From the NCBI GenBank assembly GCA_019753105.1, contig JAIELJ010000002.1:62001-126000 (forward strand): DNA of 64,000 nt, read 5' to 3'. This document shows positions 52,711 through 61,491 of this stretch, in pieces. This DNA is from Hyphomonadaceae bacterium (GTDB taxonomy: Bacteria; Pseudomonadota; Alphaproteobacteria; Caulobacterales; Aquidulcibacteraceae). The first letter of the stretch is position 1, and every line of letters starts with the position of its first letter. Made by a program: the position numbers and the translations under genes. Under the pieces are notes generated by a model, which worked only from the letters and a program-made list of their open reading frames with translations, was not told the origin of the DNA and searched no databases.

Positions 52711-53651
52711 CCACGACTGCGCCCGCCAATCCAGCCCTTTACGCGCCGTTCGATGTCGGCCTGATCATAACGTTCGCAGTGCCCGCCTTCGTGTTGCTGA
52801 TCATTCTGGAAATGATCGTCACCAAAGTTTCCAAGAAGGGGCGCTACGAGGTCATCGATAGCGCCACCTCACTTTCCATGGGTCTCGGTAATCGCGTGTT
52901 CGGCATTCTGTTCGGCGCGTTTGCGGTCGGCGCGTACTTTCTCGTCTACGAGTATCGCCTGTTCGATCTCGGCTGGACGCTGCCAGTTCTCGTCGCCTGT
53001 TTCTTTGCGGAAGACCTTGCCTATTACTGGTTTCACCGCGTCGCGCATGAACGGCGCTGGTTCTGGGCCAGCCACATCGTTCATCACTCGTCACAGCACT
53101 ACAATCTCACGACGGCGCTCCGCCAAACTTGGACCGGCACGCTGGGCTTGAGTTTCATTTTCTGGCTACCGCTCGTTTATATCGGCTTTCCGCCGCTGAT
53201 GGTGCTGATGTTCTCGGCGTTTAGCCTCATCTATCAATTCTGGATTCACACCGAACTGATTGATCGCATGGGCCCGCTGGAGTGGGTGTTGAACACGCCA
53301 TCGCACCACCGCGTCCATCACGCCATCAATCCCGTGTACCTCGACGCGAATTACGCCGGCGTGCTGATCATCTGGGATCGCCTGTTCGGCACCTTCATCC
53401 CTGAAGATAAGAAAGAGCCGCTGCGCTACGGCATCGTCAGCCAGCTCGGCACATTCAATCCGTTCCGCGTGGCGTTTCACGAATGGATCGGCATGTTCCG
53501 CGACGTACGCAACGCCAAGAGCTTTCGCGAAGTGCTCGGCTACACATTCGGCCCGCCTGGCTGGAGTCCCGATGGCTCGCGCAAGACATCCGCGTCGCTG
53601 AAGGCGGAGTGGGCTGCGCGCCACCAGGCCGCCGCCACGCCGGCGGAGTGA
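52707..53651 (+). CDS. Sterol desaturase/fatty-acid hydroxylase superfamily
   Basis: The 314-residue membrane protein has the three His boxes of the family: HRVAHE, HHSSQHYN and a later HHRVHH. It has TM helices at about 20-42 and 68-90, and more in the middle. Such enzymes hydroxylate or desaturate lipids using a di-iron centre. The start GTG 52707 overlaps the upstream stop. It sits in the TIR-led run, next to a DUF3667 protein. Confidence 0.9.
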   Translation: MTTTAPANPALYAPFDVGLIITFAVPAFVLLIILEMIVTKVSKKGRYEVIDSATSLSMGLGNRVFGILFGAFAVGAYFLVYEYRLFDLGWTLPVLVACFFAEDLAYYWFHRVAHERRWFWASHIVHHSSQHYNLTTALRQTWTGTLGLSFIFWLPLVYIGFPPLMVLMFSAFSLIYQFWIHTELIDRMGPLEWVLNTPSHHRVHHAINPVYLDANYAGVLIIWDRLFGTFIPEDKKEPLRYGIVSQLGTFNPFRVAFHEWIGMFRDVRNAKSFREVLGYTFGPPGWSPDGSRKTSASLKAEWAARHQAAATPAE

Positions 53652-53652
53652 G

Positions 53653-54300
53653 ATGTACGCCCCCGCGCATTTCGCGACGGATGATCCAGACGCGCTCATC
53701 GCCCGCCTCGCGCGCCGGTGGGCCGGTGTGCTCATCACGATCGGCGATGATGGTGCGCCTGTCGGCACGCACATGCCGATTTTGTGGGACGCAGAAAATC
53801 GCATCGCCACTGGCCATCTCGCCCGCGCCAATCCGCAGTGGATGCAAGGCGCGGGGCAGGGGCTGATCGTGCTCAGCGGCCCCGAGGCCTATGTCACGCC
53901 AACTTGGTATCCCTCGAAGGCTGAGCACGGAAAGGCCGTGCCGACTTGGAACTATGAGGCCGTGCACATAACCGGTCGCGTCGAGTGGATCGACGGCGGC
54001 GAGCGGTTGGAGGCCATTGTGCGTGATCTGTCGTCGTTCTTCGAGCGCGAGCGCCCGGCGCCTTGGGCCATGGAAGACGCGCCACGCGGCTACATCGATG
54101 CGCTGCTGCGCGGCATCGTCGGCGTCGAACTACGCGCTGAGCGCATCGAAGCCAAACGCAAGCTTTCGCAGAACAAGAGCGCCGCTGACTTCAATGGCGT
54201 TGCTGCAGGGCTTGCGGCGACGGATGATCCGCTCGCGCAGGAGGTGGCTGCGCTGATGCACGGTACGCGCGCTGTTGGCGACGAGCCGGGCGGAAATTGA
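53653..54300 (+). CDS. PaiB-like FMN-binding protein
   Basis: The 215-residue protein matches the PaiB family (FMN-binding negative transcriptional regulator): MYAPAHFATDDPDALIARLA and VTPTWYPSKAEHGKAVPTWNYEAVH are hallmarks. The family has a flavin-reductase-like split barrel fold and its regulatory role is uncertain. It begins 1 bp after the hydroxylase stop and closes the run of seven genes. Confidence 0.9.
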   Translation: MYAPAHFATDDPDALIARLARRWAGVLITIGDDGAPVGTHMPILWDAENRIATGHLARANPQWMQGAGQGLIVLSGPEAYVTPTWYPSKAEHGKAVPTWNYEAVHITGRVEWIDGGERLEAIVRDLSSFFERERPAPWAMEDAPRGYIDALLRGIVGVELRAERIEAKRKLSQNKSAADFNGVAAGLAATDDPLAQEVAALMHGTRAVGDEPGGN

Positions 54301-54573
54301 CTAACGACCGCCTGTCTCAGCCCTGTGGTTCATCGAAACTATGAATACATCTCGCGCAAGGCGTGCGGTTGCTCCTGCGACGCACGGAATCATGACAATC
54401 GGCAATATGGTCAGGAACGGCGCCCCCGCGAACGGTGCAATGACGGCCAGACCGAGGCTCGCCAGAAAAACAAAGTCGCCGACGCGACCGTACAGACGCG
54501 TTCGCTGATCCCAGACGCCCAACTTCGGATCACTCTGAATAAGCCGATCGGCCGCTGCGGTCAGTTTGGTCAT
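54301..54573 (-). CDS. Two-TM protein, 90 residues
   Basis: A small protein with two TM helices (about 30-45 and 50-65). Its stop directly abuts the stop of the PaiB-like gene. It starts MTKLTAAADRLIQSDPKLGV. No family recognised. It could be a real membrane protein. Confidence 0.6.
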   Translation of the reverse strand: MTKLTAAADRLIQSDPKLGVWDQRTRLYGRVGDFVFLASLGLAVIAPFAGAPFLTILPIVMIPCVAGATARLARDVFIVSMNHRAETGGR

Positions 54574-54635
54574 CGAGTTAGTGGTGTTGCTGCTGGTGGC
54601 ACGGACATCCGCAGGCCATAGTCGCGTAGACTCAC

Positions 54636-55067
54636 ATGACCGTCCACATCCTCAAACTCTGTGTCGGCGCCGATAGCGTTGAAGATCTCGCCGAGTGGCA
54701 GATCGAGCAGCTGAAGCGCGCCAGACGAGCCAAGCAGCGGCTCAATCCGGTGTGCGGCACGCGCATGTGGCCGAAGCGCGTGGACGACGTCCTCGCGGGC
54801 GGTTCGTTGTATTGGGTGATCAAGGGCGTCGTTACTGTGCGCCAGCGGATCGTCGCGATCGATGACGTGACCGACAATCACGGCCAACGTTGCGGGCTCT
54901 ATCTCGATCCAGAATTGGTGCGCACCTCGCCGCAACCGCGCCGCGCCTTTCAAGGTTGGCGCTATCTCGACCCAAAAGATGCGCCGGCCGATCTCGGCGA
55001 TCTCAAAGGCGGCGCCGATCTGCCGGAGGAGTTGCGCCGCCAGCTTGTAGAGTTGGGCGCTTGGTAG
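54636..55067 (+). CDS. DUF1489-family protein
   Basis: The 143-residue protein has the DUF1489 pattern typical of alphaproteobacteria: MTVHILKLCVGADSVEDLAEWQ, RMWPKRVDDVLAGGSLYWVIKG and AFQGWRYL. It is soluble. The family is of unknown function but well conserved, so this is a reliable gene. Confidence 0.9.
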   Translation: MTVHILKLCVGADSVEDLAEWQIEQLKRARRAKQRLNPVCGTRMWPKRVDDVLAGGSLYWVIKGVVTVRQRIVAIDDVTDNHGQRCGLYLDPELVRTSPQPRRAFQGWRYLDPKDAPADLGDLKGGADLPEELRRQLVELGAW

Positions 55068-55123
55068 ATTGACTCCTCGCTCATCCCTCGGTTGTCTGGG
55101 AACAATCTTGCCGGGGGTTGCAC

Positions 55124-55726
55124 ATGACGACAACGAGACGAGCGATTTTGGCGCCTATGGTGTTGGGCGTCGCAGCGTGCGCGACAGCAAACTTTCAGAC
55201 AAACACCAAGATTGAGACGTCCGCCAGGCTGCCGGGCGCCGGTGTCTTCATCTACTCGTTTCTCGACCTGCGCGATCAAGATTTCGGCGCCGCTATGGTG
55301 CAGCAGGTCAATGCACAGCTGGTCGTGCAGTTGAATGCACGGGGCGTCACCACCGATATCATCACGTTCAGGGAATCCAGTCGCGGGCGTGCGACGTCCG
55401 TGACTGGCACGGTGAGTATCCCGGTCGACAACATTATTCGCGACAACCTCGCGCGTGAGCAGGTGCTGGGCGCGGACTACAGACTCATCATCGTGCCGAG
55501 CGACATCACCATTTACGGCGCCAATCACAGCTATCGTCTGATTTGGGATCTGATCGATGTGCGCACTGGCGAGATCGTTTGGTCGGCAAACATGAACGGC
55601 AATCGGACCGTTTGGTGGAACCAGAACGAGGACGCAGAGGGCCGCGCGGAGACCTTCGTCAGCGGTCTGATCGCCGAAATGACCTCAAGCGGCCTGTTCG
55701 CGGGCGAACGCGGGTTGGAAGCTTAG
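55124..55726 (+). CDS. Probable lipoprotein, 200 residues
   Basis: ATG 55124 reads MTTTRRAILAPMVLGVAAC, a signal peptide with a lipobox-like LGVAAC at Cys19. The mature part (GVFIYSFLDLRDQDFGAAM and YRLIIVPSDITIYGANHSYRLIWDLIDV) shows alternating hydrophobic strands. No family recognised. It may be a periplasmic envelope protein. Confidence 0.72.
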   Translation: MTTTRRAILAPMVLGVAACATANFQTNTKIETSARLPGAGVFIYSFLDLRDQDFGAAMVQQVNAQLVVQLNARGVTTDIITFRESSRGRATSVTGTVSIPVDNIIRDNLAREQVLGADYRLIIVPSDITIYGANHSYRLIWDLIDVRTGEIVWSANMNGNRTVWWNQNEDAEGRAETFVSGLIAEMTSSGLFAGERGLEA

Positions 55727-55730
55727 GGCG

Positions 55731-56894
55731 TTAGCCGAGCGCCTTCTTCACGGCAGCGCAGAACGGCGCGATGTCTTCCGCATCGTGGTAAAGCCCGAGC
55801 CCGATCCGCAGCACATCATCGCGCGCGTCCGTTATGATGTTGGCTTCCATCAGCCGCGTTTTCCACTCAACCGCCTTTGCGTGGCGCAAAGCCACAAAGC
55901 GCGCATTCGGCCCGCTCGCGTTCGGGCGAAGCAATTGCGCCTGGCGTAACACGCCCGCATCACCAGCTTCGATCGCCGCCTCCAGCGTCTCGCGTAGAGC
56001 GGCAACGCGCGCCGTTACGTCCGCGGTCGTAACGCCCTCGCGTTTGAGCGCCGCGTAAACAGCGTTGAAGCGATAAAGCCCGGTCGGATCGTACGTCGCG
56101 CCCAGGAAGCGCGAGCCGTCGCGGCCGTAGGCGACTTCGCCTTGCTTGCCTTCCATCGCGCCGAAATCCGCAAACCAGCCGGTGAAAGCAGGGCGCGGCG
56201 CGTAGCCAGGCGGCGCGTGAATAAAGCCCGCGCCTTCGCCGGCCATCGCGTACTTGTAGCCGCCACCGAGCAGAAACACGCGATCCGCCACCCGCGAGAA
56301 ATCGCACGGCATGGCCATGAACGAGTGATAGAGATCAAGCACGATCCACGTGCCCTCCGGTGACGCGTAAGACGCGAGTTCTTCGACGTGGTCGAACCGC
56401 AAGCCGCTGCGGAACATCACGTGCGATAGAAAGGCGATGTCCGGCGCTTTCTCGCGCATCGCCGCCAAGAAGCGCTCGCCAAACTTATCGAACGGTTCGC
56501 ACGGCACGACGCGACGGGTCACATAGCCGTCTTCTTCCCAGCGCGCGCTTTGCCGGCGGAAAGAGTGAAACTCCCCGTCGCTCGTCAGCACCTCGATCGG
56601 TCCTGTGCGCGCCGAAAAGAGTCGCATCAGAAATTCATGTGTGTTCGGCGAAAAGCCGATCGTTGAGGGATCGGGAAAGCCCAACTCGCCCGCGACATTC
56701 GCCTGCGCTTCTGGGGTCACCTCGCCGAAGACTTTGCCCCATTTTTTGTCCGCGAGAACCGCAGCATCGTCCCACGCCGCCATGTGGCCATCATACGAAG
56801 CATCCGGCCACAAATGGTGCGAGTGCGCGGCAAAGTGCAAACGACCGGGCGCTGCTGCAAGCGCGCGCGAGAACAGGTGCTTGTAGCTTTTCAC
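55731..56894 (-). CDS. kynU: Kynureninase-like PLP enzyme
   Basis: The 387-residue fold-type I PLP protein has LGGGYKYAMAGEGAGF with the probable PLP lysine near residue 214, and the DLYHSF stretch with the PLP-pairing Asp upstream. It sits directly behind kynA, so a kynureninase role (kynurenine to anthranilate) is expected. Compared with standard KynU it is slightly short. I start it at GTG 56894, which overlaps the kynA stop as GTGA; a longer frame to 56915 also exists. Confidence 0.8.
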   Translation of the reverse strand: MKSYKHLFSRALAAAPGRLHFAAHSHHLWPDASYDGHMAAWDDAAVLADKKWGKVFGEVTPEAQANVAGELGFPDPSTIGFSPNTHEFLMRLFSARTGPIEVLTSDGEFHSFRRQSARWEEDGYVTRRVVPCEPFDKFGERFLAAMREKAPDIAFLSHVMFRSGLRFDHVEELASYASPEGTWIVLDLYHSFMAMPCDFSRVADRVFLLGGGYKYAMAGEGAGFIHAPPGYAPRPAFTGWFADFGAMEGKQGEVAYGRDGSRFLGATYDPTGLYRFNAVYAALKREGVTTADVTARVAALRETLEAAIEAGDAGVLRQAQLLRPNASGPNARFVALRHAKAVEWKTRLMEANIITDARDDVLRIGLGLYHDAEDIAPFCAAVKKALG

Positions 56895-57679
56895 AGCTTC
56901 GTCCTTACCGACCACAATTCAGGAAACGCGCGCCGCGCCAGCGTCCTTTGCAAATAGCCTACACCTTCGGTGCCGCCCGTGCCGCGCTTCATGCCGATAA
57001 TGCGCTCGACGGTCAGCACATGCTTGTAGCGCCATGTCAGCAGCGCATCGTCGAGATCGATGAGCTTTTCCGCGAGCTGGTAGAGGCCCCAGTATTTTGC
57101 CGTGTCGCGATAGACCGCAAGCCATGCCGCTTCGACCTGATCATTCGGTTGATACGCAACACCGCCACGGCGATACGCGCTCTCCGGAATATCGAAGCCA
57201 GCCTTGGCCAGTTGTTCGATCGCATCGTCGTATAAGCTCGGCTCGCCCAACGCCGCATCGAGCGCTGCGCGATCGCCGCTGCCATCTTCGTGGTAACGCA
57301 GAAACGCCGCGTCCTTCATGCCGAGCTTATATTCCAGCACGCGAAACTGCGCCGACTGAAAACCAGAGCTTGAACCCAGCAACGCGCGGAAGCTCAGATA
57401 ATCCGCCGGCGTCATCGTTGCCAGAATATCCCAAGCTTGCGTCATCACAGCTTGGATGCGCGAGACGCGCGCGAGATGTTTGTAAGCCGGGGAGAGGTCG
57501 CCCGCGCGCACCTCGCGTTGTGCGGCGCCAATCTCGTGGATGGCCTGCTTCATCCACAGTTCCATGGTCTGGTGCAGGATGACGAACAGCAATTCGTCGT
57601 GCTGCTCGGTTTGCGGCTGCTGGGCGGCCAGCAACTGCTCAAGCTTCAAATAACCGCCATATGTCACGCTTTCGCTCAT
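56891..57679 (-). CDS. kynA: Tryptophan 2,3-dioxygenase
   Basis: The 262-residue haem enzyme opens the indole ring of tryptophan to N-formylkynurenine. Signatures are clear: TYGGYLKLEQLLAAQQPQ, HDELLFVILHQTMELWMKQ, SGFQSAQFRVLEY, and WRYKHVLTVERIIGMKRGTGG. It is followed by kynU with a 4-bp overlap. The formamidase kynB is not in this window. Confidence 0.94.
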   Translation of the reverse strand: MSESVTYGGYLKLEQLLAAQQPQTEQHDELLFVILHQTMELWMKQAIHEIGAAQREVRAGDLSPAYKHLARVSRIQAVMTQAWDILATMTPADYLSFRALLGSSSGFQSAQFRVLEYKLGMKDAAFLRYHEDGSGDRAALDAALGEPSLYDDAIEQLAKAGFDIPESAYRRGGVAYQPNDQVEAAWLAVYRDTAKYWGLYQLAEKLIDLDDALLTWRYKHVLTVERIIGMKRGTGGTEGVGYLQRTLARRAFPELWSVRTKL

Positions 57680-57856
57680 CGCGGGCGTTCCTCACATCGA
57701 ATCACGCGCTTAGAGCATGTCGCCCCCGCCTGGAAAAGCCGCGTTTCCCCTTTGTGCGCGCGAGCAATCCGGATTTGGGGTTTGGGAACGGGCCGCGGTT
57801 TGCTAGGGATCAGCGCTCTAATCAGAGGGCAAGAACGCCTTTAGGAGGTTATGGCC

Positions 57857-58921
57857 ATGGGTGGCGCCGTACGGATCATTCTAATTGTGTTGGCAGTCGT
57901 CGTGATTGCGGCCGGAGCAGGGTATTTCCTGACGCCGCCAATCGCGAGCCGCAGCCAAACGCTGACTGTCGAAGCGCCGGCCTCAACCGTGCTCGCGCGC
58001 CTCGCGAGCACGCCAGTCGGCTCAACCGTTTCTGAGGGCATCACAGTTGCCGAAGCCGCCAGTGTCGAAGGCGACACCGTCACTGTTCCGGTTACCTACG
58101 CTGATCAATCCACCGGCCGCGCCATCTATACGGTGACGTCGGAGGGCGAAGGCTCGCGCGTTCAAGTGAAGCTTGAACAAGACCTGGGCGCCAACCCGCT
58201 CGATCGTTTTGCCGTGCTCACCGGCGGCGACGTTGCGCCGTTGATCGAGCCAGCCTCGGCTGCAGTCAGCGCCGATCTTGGCGCGCTGCCAAATGCGAGC
58301 TTCGAAGGCCTGCAATACTCGATCGTCGACATCGCCTCGCGCCCGTTCTTCTTCGTGCAGAATTGCTCGGACGCTTCCGCTGAATCGATCACCTCGATCA
58401 TCAGCCAAGCCGTCGTCGCGATCCCGCCGGTGATGAACCAAAATCGCCTGACGCCGAACGGCCCGCTTATGGCGGTCGAGCCGCGCGTCGTGTCTGGTCA
58501 ATATTGCTACCAAGTCGGCTATCCGTTCACCGGCCGCGCCCCGCGCGCTCTGCTGATCGGTCAAGTCGGTCAAACGCCGAGCGGCCAAGCGCTGCGCATC
58601 GTTTACACCGGCTCCGAAGAAGACGTGCTCGACGAAGTCTATAACCGCATGGACGCATTGCTCGCCGCCGCGCACCTCGACAATCCGGCGACGACCGAAG
58701 ACGATTGGACCACCTACGAGGTCTATAACGATGACCCGACGCAAGCCGGTGGCTCGCGCAATCGCGAAATCTATTACGTCGTGCAAGGCGATGTCTCGGC
58801 TCTGACGCGCATCGCGCCGCCAAGCGAAGCGGTCGCCGTGCCGGAAGCTGCGCCTGCTGCACCAGCAGCAGAAACGCCAGCCACCGCCACCGAACCAGAA
58901 GCCGCGCCCGCAACGCCATAA
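57857..58921 (+). CDS. SRPBCC/GyrI-like effector-binding membrane protein
   Basis: A 354-residue protein with one TM helix (about 4-24) and an extracytoplasmic part. The first half (LTVEAPASTVLARLAS and on) resembles an SRPBCC/START domain; the second half (LIGQVGQTPSGQALRIVYTGSEEDVLDEVYNRMDAL) resembles a GyrI-like effector-binding domain. It ends in a Pro/Ala/Glu tail. I chose ATG 57857, which is 8 bases after AGGAGG; ATG 57851 is only 2 bases away. A perfect terminator follows. Confidence 0.72.
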   Translation: MGGAVRIILIVLAVVVIAAGAGYFLTPPIASRSQTLTVEAPASTVLARLASTPVGSTVSEGITVAEAASVEGDTVTVPVTYADQSTGRAIYTVTSEGEGSRVQVKLEQDLGANPLDRFAVLTGGDVAPLIEPASAAVSADLGALPNASFEGLQYSIVDIASRPFFFVQNCSDASAESITSIISQAVVAIPPVMNQNRLTPNGPLMAVEPRVVSGQYCYQVGYPFTGRAPRALLIGQVGQTPSGQALRIVYTGSEEDVLDEVYNRMDALLAAAHLDNPATTEDDWTTYEVYNDDPTQAGGSRNREIYYVVQGDVSALTRIAPPSEAVAVPEAAPAAPAAETPATATEPEAAPATP

Positions 58922-58948
58922 GCAACGCGGACAGAGCAAAACGATTGA

Positions 58949-58977
58949 GGGCCGCAGCGAGAGCTGCGGCCCTTTTT
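58949..58977 (+). terminator. Strong rho-independent terminator
   Basis: A perfect 10-bp stem GGGCCGCAGC/GCTGCGGCCC with loop GAGA, then five T. It is 27 bases after the stop of the effector-binding gene. Confidence 0.95.
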
Positions 58978-59623
58978 GTTTATGCTCCGAAAGACCGCCC
59001 CGGAATGACGGAGCTAGGTGTGCGAAGAAAGGTCGAAAAAAATCTATCCCACACCCCCGCCACCACCCGTATCATCCCTCCATCGCTCCGCTTGGAGAGC
59101 AGTCGGCAGCCCTGTTCGAACGACGCGCGAGCGATGTGATTGAGCGTGGAAGGATGATGGTCTTCCACTCGGCGCGCGAAAGCGCGAACGCCGATGCGGG
59201 TAGGGCCCGTGCCGGCGGAGTGGGGGTGAGGCGCGTGCGCCAGGGATCTGCTGGTTGAACCAATGCCGGTTTACAGCGCGCGCAACGACGCCATCATCTT
59301 TGAAGCCCGCGGGGTGACAACCGCACGGGAGTACGACCGGAACGCGATGTGCTCGAACGCATCGTCCCGCACGCTGTCGGCGATCCTGCCAGGGGAGTGA
59401 AACACCTCCCTGTGCGGAGCCGGCGTCTCAGCAATCACGGGACGCGGATCGACCGCGTCTTTCCGCGCTGTGTAAACAGCGCATTTCGGCGCGACCGATC
59501 CGCGTCCCGCTCTCCGCTCTCGCGTAAGCGAGAGCGTCCGCCGAACCCCGGATTTGATCCGGGGAAGGTGGACAGCCCGCTTTTTCCGCGCTCCCGCGCA
59601 CCAAGGATAACGCACGCCGGTGC
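58978..59623. other. 646-bp non-coding stretch with repeat-like structure
   Basis: No convincing gene is present; short frames on the minus strand (for example 58980-59168) lack a ribosome site and known domain. The left part (59040-59240) has arms resembling CCCACACCCCCGCC and GGCGGAGTGGGGG, suggesting an inserted element. The right part (59438-59564) is a cluster of stem-loops. Together it looks like a mosaic of intergenic repeats. Confidence 0.65.
59438..59564. repeat. Cluster of four stem-loops
   Basis: A 14-bp perfect inverted repeat CGGGACGCGGATCG/CGATCCGCGTCCCG (59438-59451, 59496-59509) encloses an inner hairpin GCGCTGT-GTAA-ACAGCGC (59465-59482). Then GCTCTCGC-GTAA-GCGAGAGC (59516-59535) and CCCCGGAT-TTG-ATCCGGGG (59546-59564). 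Confidence 0.85.
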
Positions 59624-60475
59624 TTACAGAGCCATATTGTCGATCAGCCGCGTCTTCTCGATCCACGCCGCTGCCAGAATGCGCGCTGGCTTCGACACAT
59701 CGCCGACGATCGCCAGCGTGTCCGCATCGCGGATCGCCACATAATCGACGCTCGAAAATCCCGCCGCCATCAAATGCCGCTGTGCTTCCGCTTCAGCATC
59801 GCCAATTGGCGCGCCGTGATGCACGGCCTTGATCGCCTCGTGCAAAACCAGATTGAGGCGTGCCGCGATGCGTCGCTGATCGACGTTGAGATAGGCGTTG
59901 CGCGAAGACATCGCCAAGCCATCATGCTCGCGCACCGTGGCACAGCCGACGATCTCGATCGGCATGTCGAGATCGCTCGCCAAGCGCTTGATCACGAGCA
60001 ATTGCTGATAATCCTTCTCGCCGAAGAACGCCGCATCCGGCAGGCATTGCAGCAGAAGCTTCGTCACGACTGTCGCGACACCGCCAAAGAAATGCGGTCG
60101 CATCTCGCCTTCGAGTGGCGTCGACACATCGGTGACGATGACGTTGGTGGCGAAGCCTTCGGGGTACATCACCGACCGTTCCGGCGCGAACAAGAGATCG
60201 CAACCAGCGCTCGCCAGCATCGCCGAATCTCCCGCCTCGTCGCGCGGGTAACGCTCAAAATCCTCATGCGGCGCGAACTGGCGTGGGTTCACGAAAAGGC
60301 TGGCGACGACACGATCGCAGCGCTCTTTCGCCGTGCGCACCAGCGAGAGGTGGCCTTCGTGCAGCGCACCCATCGTCGGCACGAGGCCGACACTCAAGCC
60401 AGCTCTCCGCCAGGCGTTAACGGCGCTGCGCAGGTCTGGGACGTCGCGCGCGACAGGGAGAGAAGAGGCGCTCAT
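59624..60475 (-). CDS. panC: Pantothenate synthetase
   Basis: The 283-residue enzyme joins pantoate and beta-alanine with ATP. It has VGLVPTMGALHEGHLSLVRTAK (HxGH at 39-42), NPRQFAPHEDFERYPRD, FFGEKDYQQLLVIKRLA and MSSRNAYL. The length is typical. It is divergent from mipZ, with a CtrA-type box between them. Confidence 0.97.
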   Translation of the reverse strand: MSASSLPVARDVPDLRSAVNAWRRAGLSVGLVPTMGALHEGHLSLVRTAKERCDRVVASLFVNPRQFAPHEDFERYPRDEAGDSAMLASAGCDLLFAPERSVMYPEGFATNVIVTDVSTPLEGEMRPHFFGGVATVVTKLLLQCLPDAAFFGEKDYQQLLVIKRLASDLDMPIEIVGCATVREHDGLAMSSRNAYLNVDQRRIAARLNLVLHEAIKAVHHGAPIGDAEAEAQRHLMAAGFSSVDYVAIRDADTLAIVGDVSKPARILAAAWIEKTRLIDNMAL

Positions 60476-60515
60476 TGCTTTCGCATCCTTCGCGCGCGGT
60501 TCCGCGTCAAGCCGC

Positions 60516-60530
60516 TTAAGGCGGCCTTAA
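60516..60530. promoter_or_regulatory. CtrA-type box TTAA-N7-TTAA
   Basis: TTAA-GGCGGCC-TTAA matches the full CtrA consensus and is a perfect inverted repeat about its centre. It lies 40 bp before the panC start and 85 bp before the mipZ start, between the divergent genes. Confidence 0.7.
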
Positions 60531-60615
60531 CCTCGATGGACGAGGCTTTAAGCATGCATTTCAGCGTTGCGTCTCTTCGGCAGACTGCAGCGCCCGTTCT
60601 CCTGGGCGGGCGCTG

Positions 60616-61485
60616 ATGAGCGTCGCTTATGCCCCGACCTCGGCTTACGCGCCGCGCATGGCGCACGTGATTGTCGTCGGAAACCAGAAGGGCGGCGCCG
60701 GTAAATCGACGGTGGCGATGCATATCATTGTCGCGCTCATGCGCATGGGCCGCCGGACCGGCGTTATTGACCTCGACGTTCGCCAGCGATCGCTTACCCG
60801 GTACATCGAGAACCGTTCTCGCTGGATCTCGGCCCGCAGCGCCCAGCTGCCCAGCCCGCAGATTTTGGAGCTTCACGAAAGCCATGAGCGCTCGCTCGAT
60901 GCGGCCGAGGCTGCCGAGGAGAGCGAGTTCCACGCGGCGCTGCGCCGGCTCTCGGAAACTTGCGATTTCATCGTGATCGACTCACCCGGCGGGGATTCAT
61001 TTCTGGCCCGCACCGCCCACGCCTGGGCGGACACGCTGGTGACGCCGCTCAACGACAGCTTCGTCGATTTCGACCTGCTGGGCGATATCGACGCCAATTG
61101 CCCGGAGATCGTGCGCCCCTCGATCTATAGCGAGATGGTCTGGGAGAGCCGCAAGAAGAAAGCTCTGGCGATCAAAACGCCCATCGATTGGGTGGTCCTG
61201 CGCAACCGCACGTCAGCAAGCCGGATTGAGGCCAAGAACAAGCAGCGGGTCGGAGAAGCGCTGAAGACGCTCTCCAGCCGTATTGGCTTTCGGCTCGCGC
61301 CCGGTCTTTCCGAGCGGGTCATCTATCGGGAGCTATTTCCGCAGGGGCTGACAATGTTGGACCTGGACAGCGATGCAGCGAAGGGCGAGATGCGCATGGG
61401 TCACCTGGCCGCCCGCCAGGAGCTGCGGGACCTCTTCATCGCCCTAAAATTGCCAGGGCTGGAGGGCGAGCCGCTCAAGTTCTGA
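60616..61485 (+). CDS. mipZ: Division-plane positioning ATPase MipZ
   Basis: The 289-residue ParA-like protein has the deviant Walker A motif VVGNQKGGAGKST (residues 21-32) and LIDLDVRQRSLTRY-like and DFIVIDSPGGDSFLARTAHA segments. It also shares NDSFVDFDLLGDID, SIYSEMVWESRKKKAL and VIYRELFPQGLTMLDL, features of Caulobacter MipZ. MipZ forms a gradient from the poles that keeps FtsZ at mid-cell. An internal ATG at 60658 is an alternative start. A J-domain gene follows after 6 bp, as in Caulobacter. Confidence 0.93.
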   Translation: MSVAYAPTSAYAPRMAHVIVVGNQKGGAGKSTVAMHIIVALMRMGRRTGVIDLDVRQRSLTRYIENRSRWISARSAQLPSPQILELHESHERSLDAAEAAEESEFHAALRRLSETCDFIVIDSPGGDSFLARTAHAWADTLVTPLNDSFVDFDLLGDIDANCPEIVRPSIYSEMVWESRKKKALAIKTPIDWVVLRNRTSASRIEAKNKQRVGEALKTLSSRIGFRLAPGLSERVIYRELFPQGLTMLDLDSDAAKGEMRMGHLAARQELRDLFIALKLPGLEGEPLKF

Positions 61486-61491
61486 GGTTTC

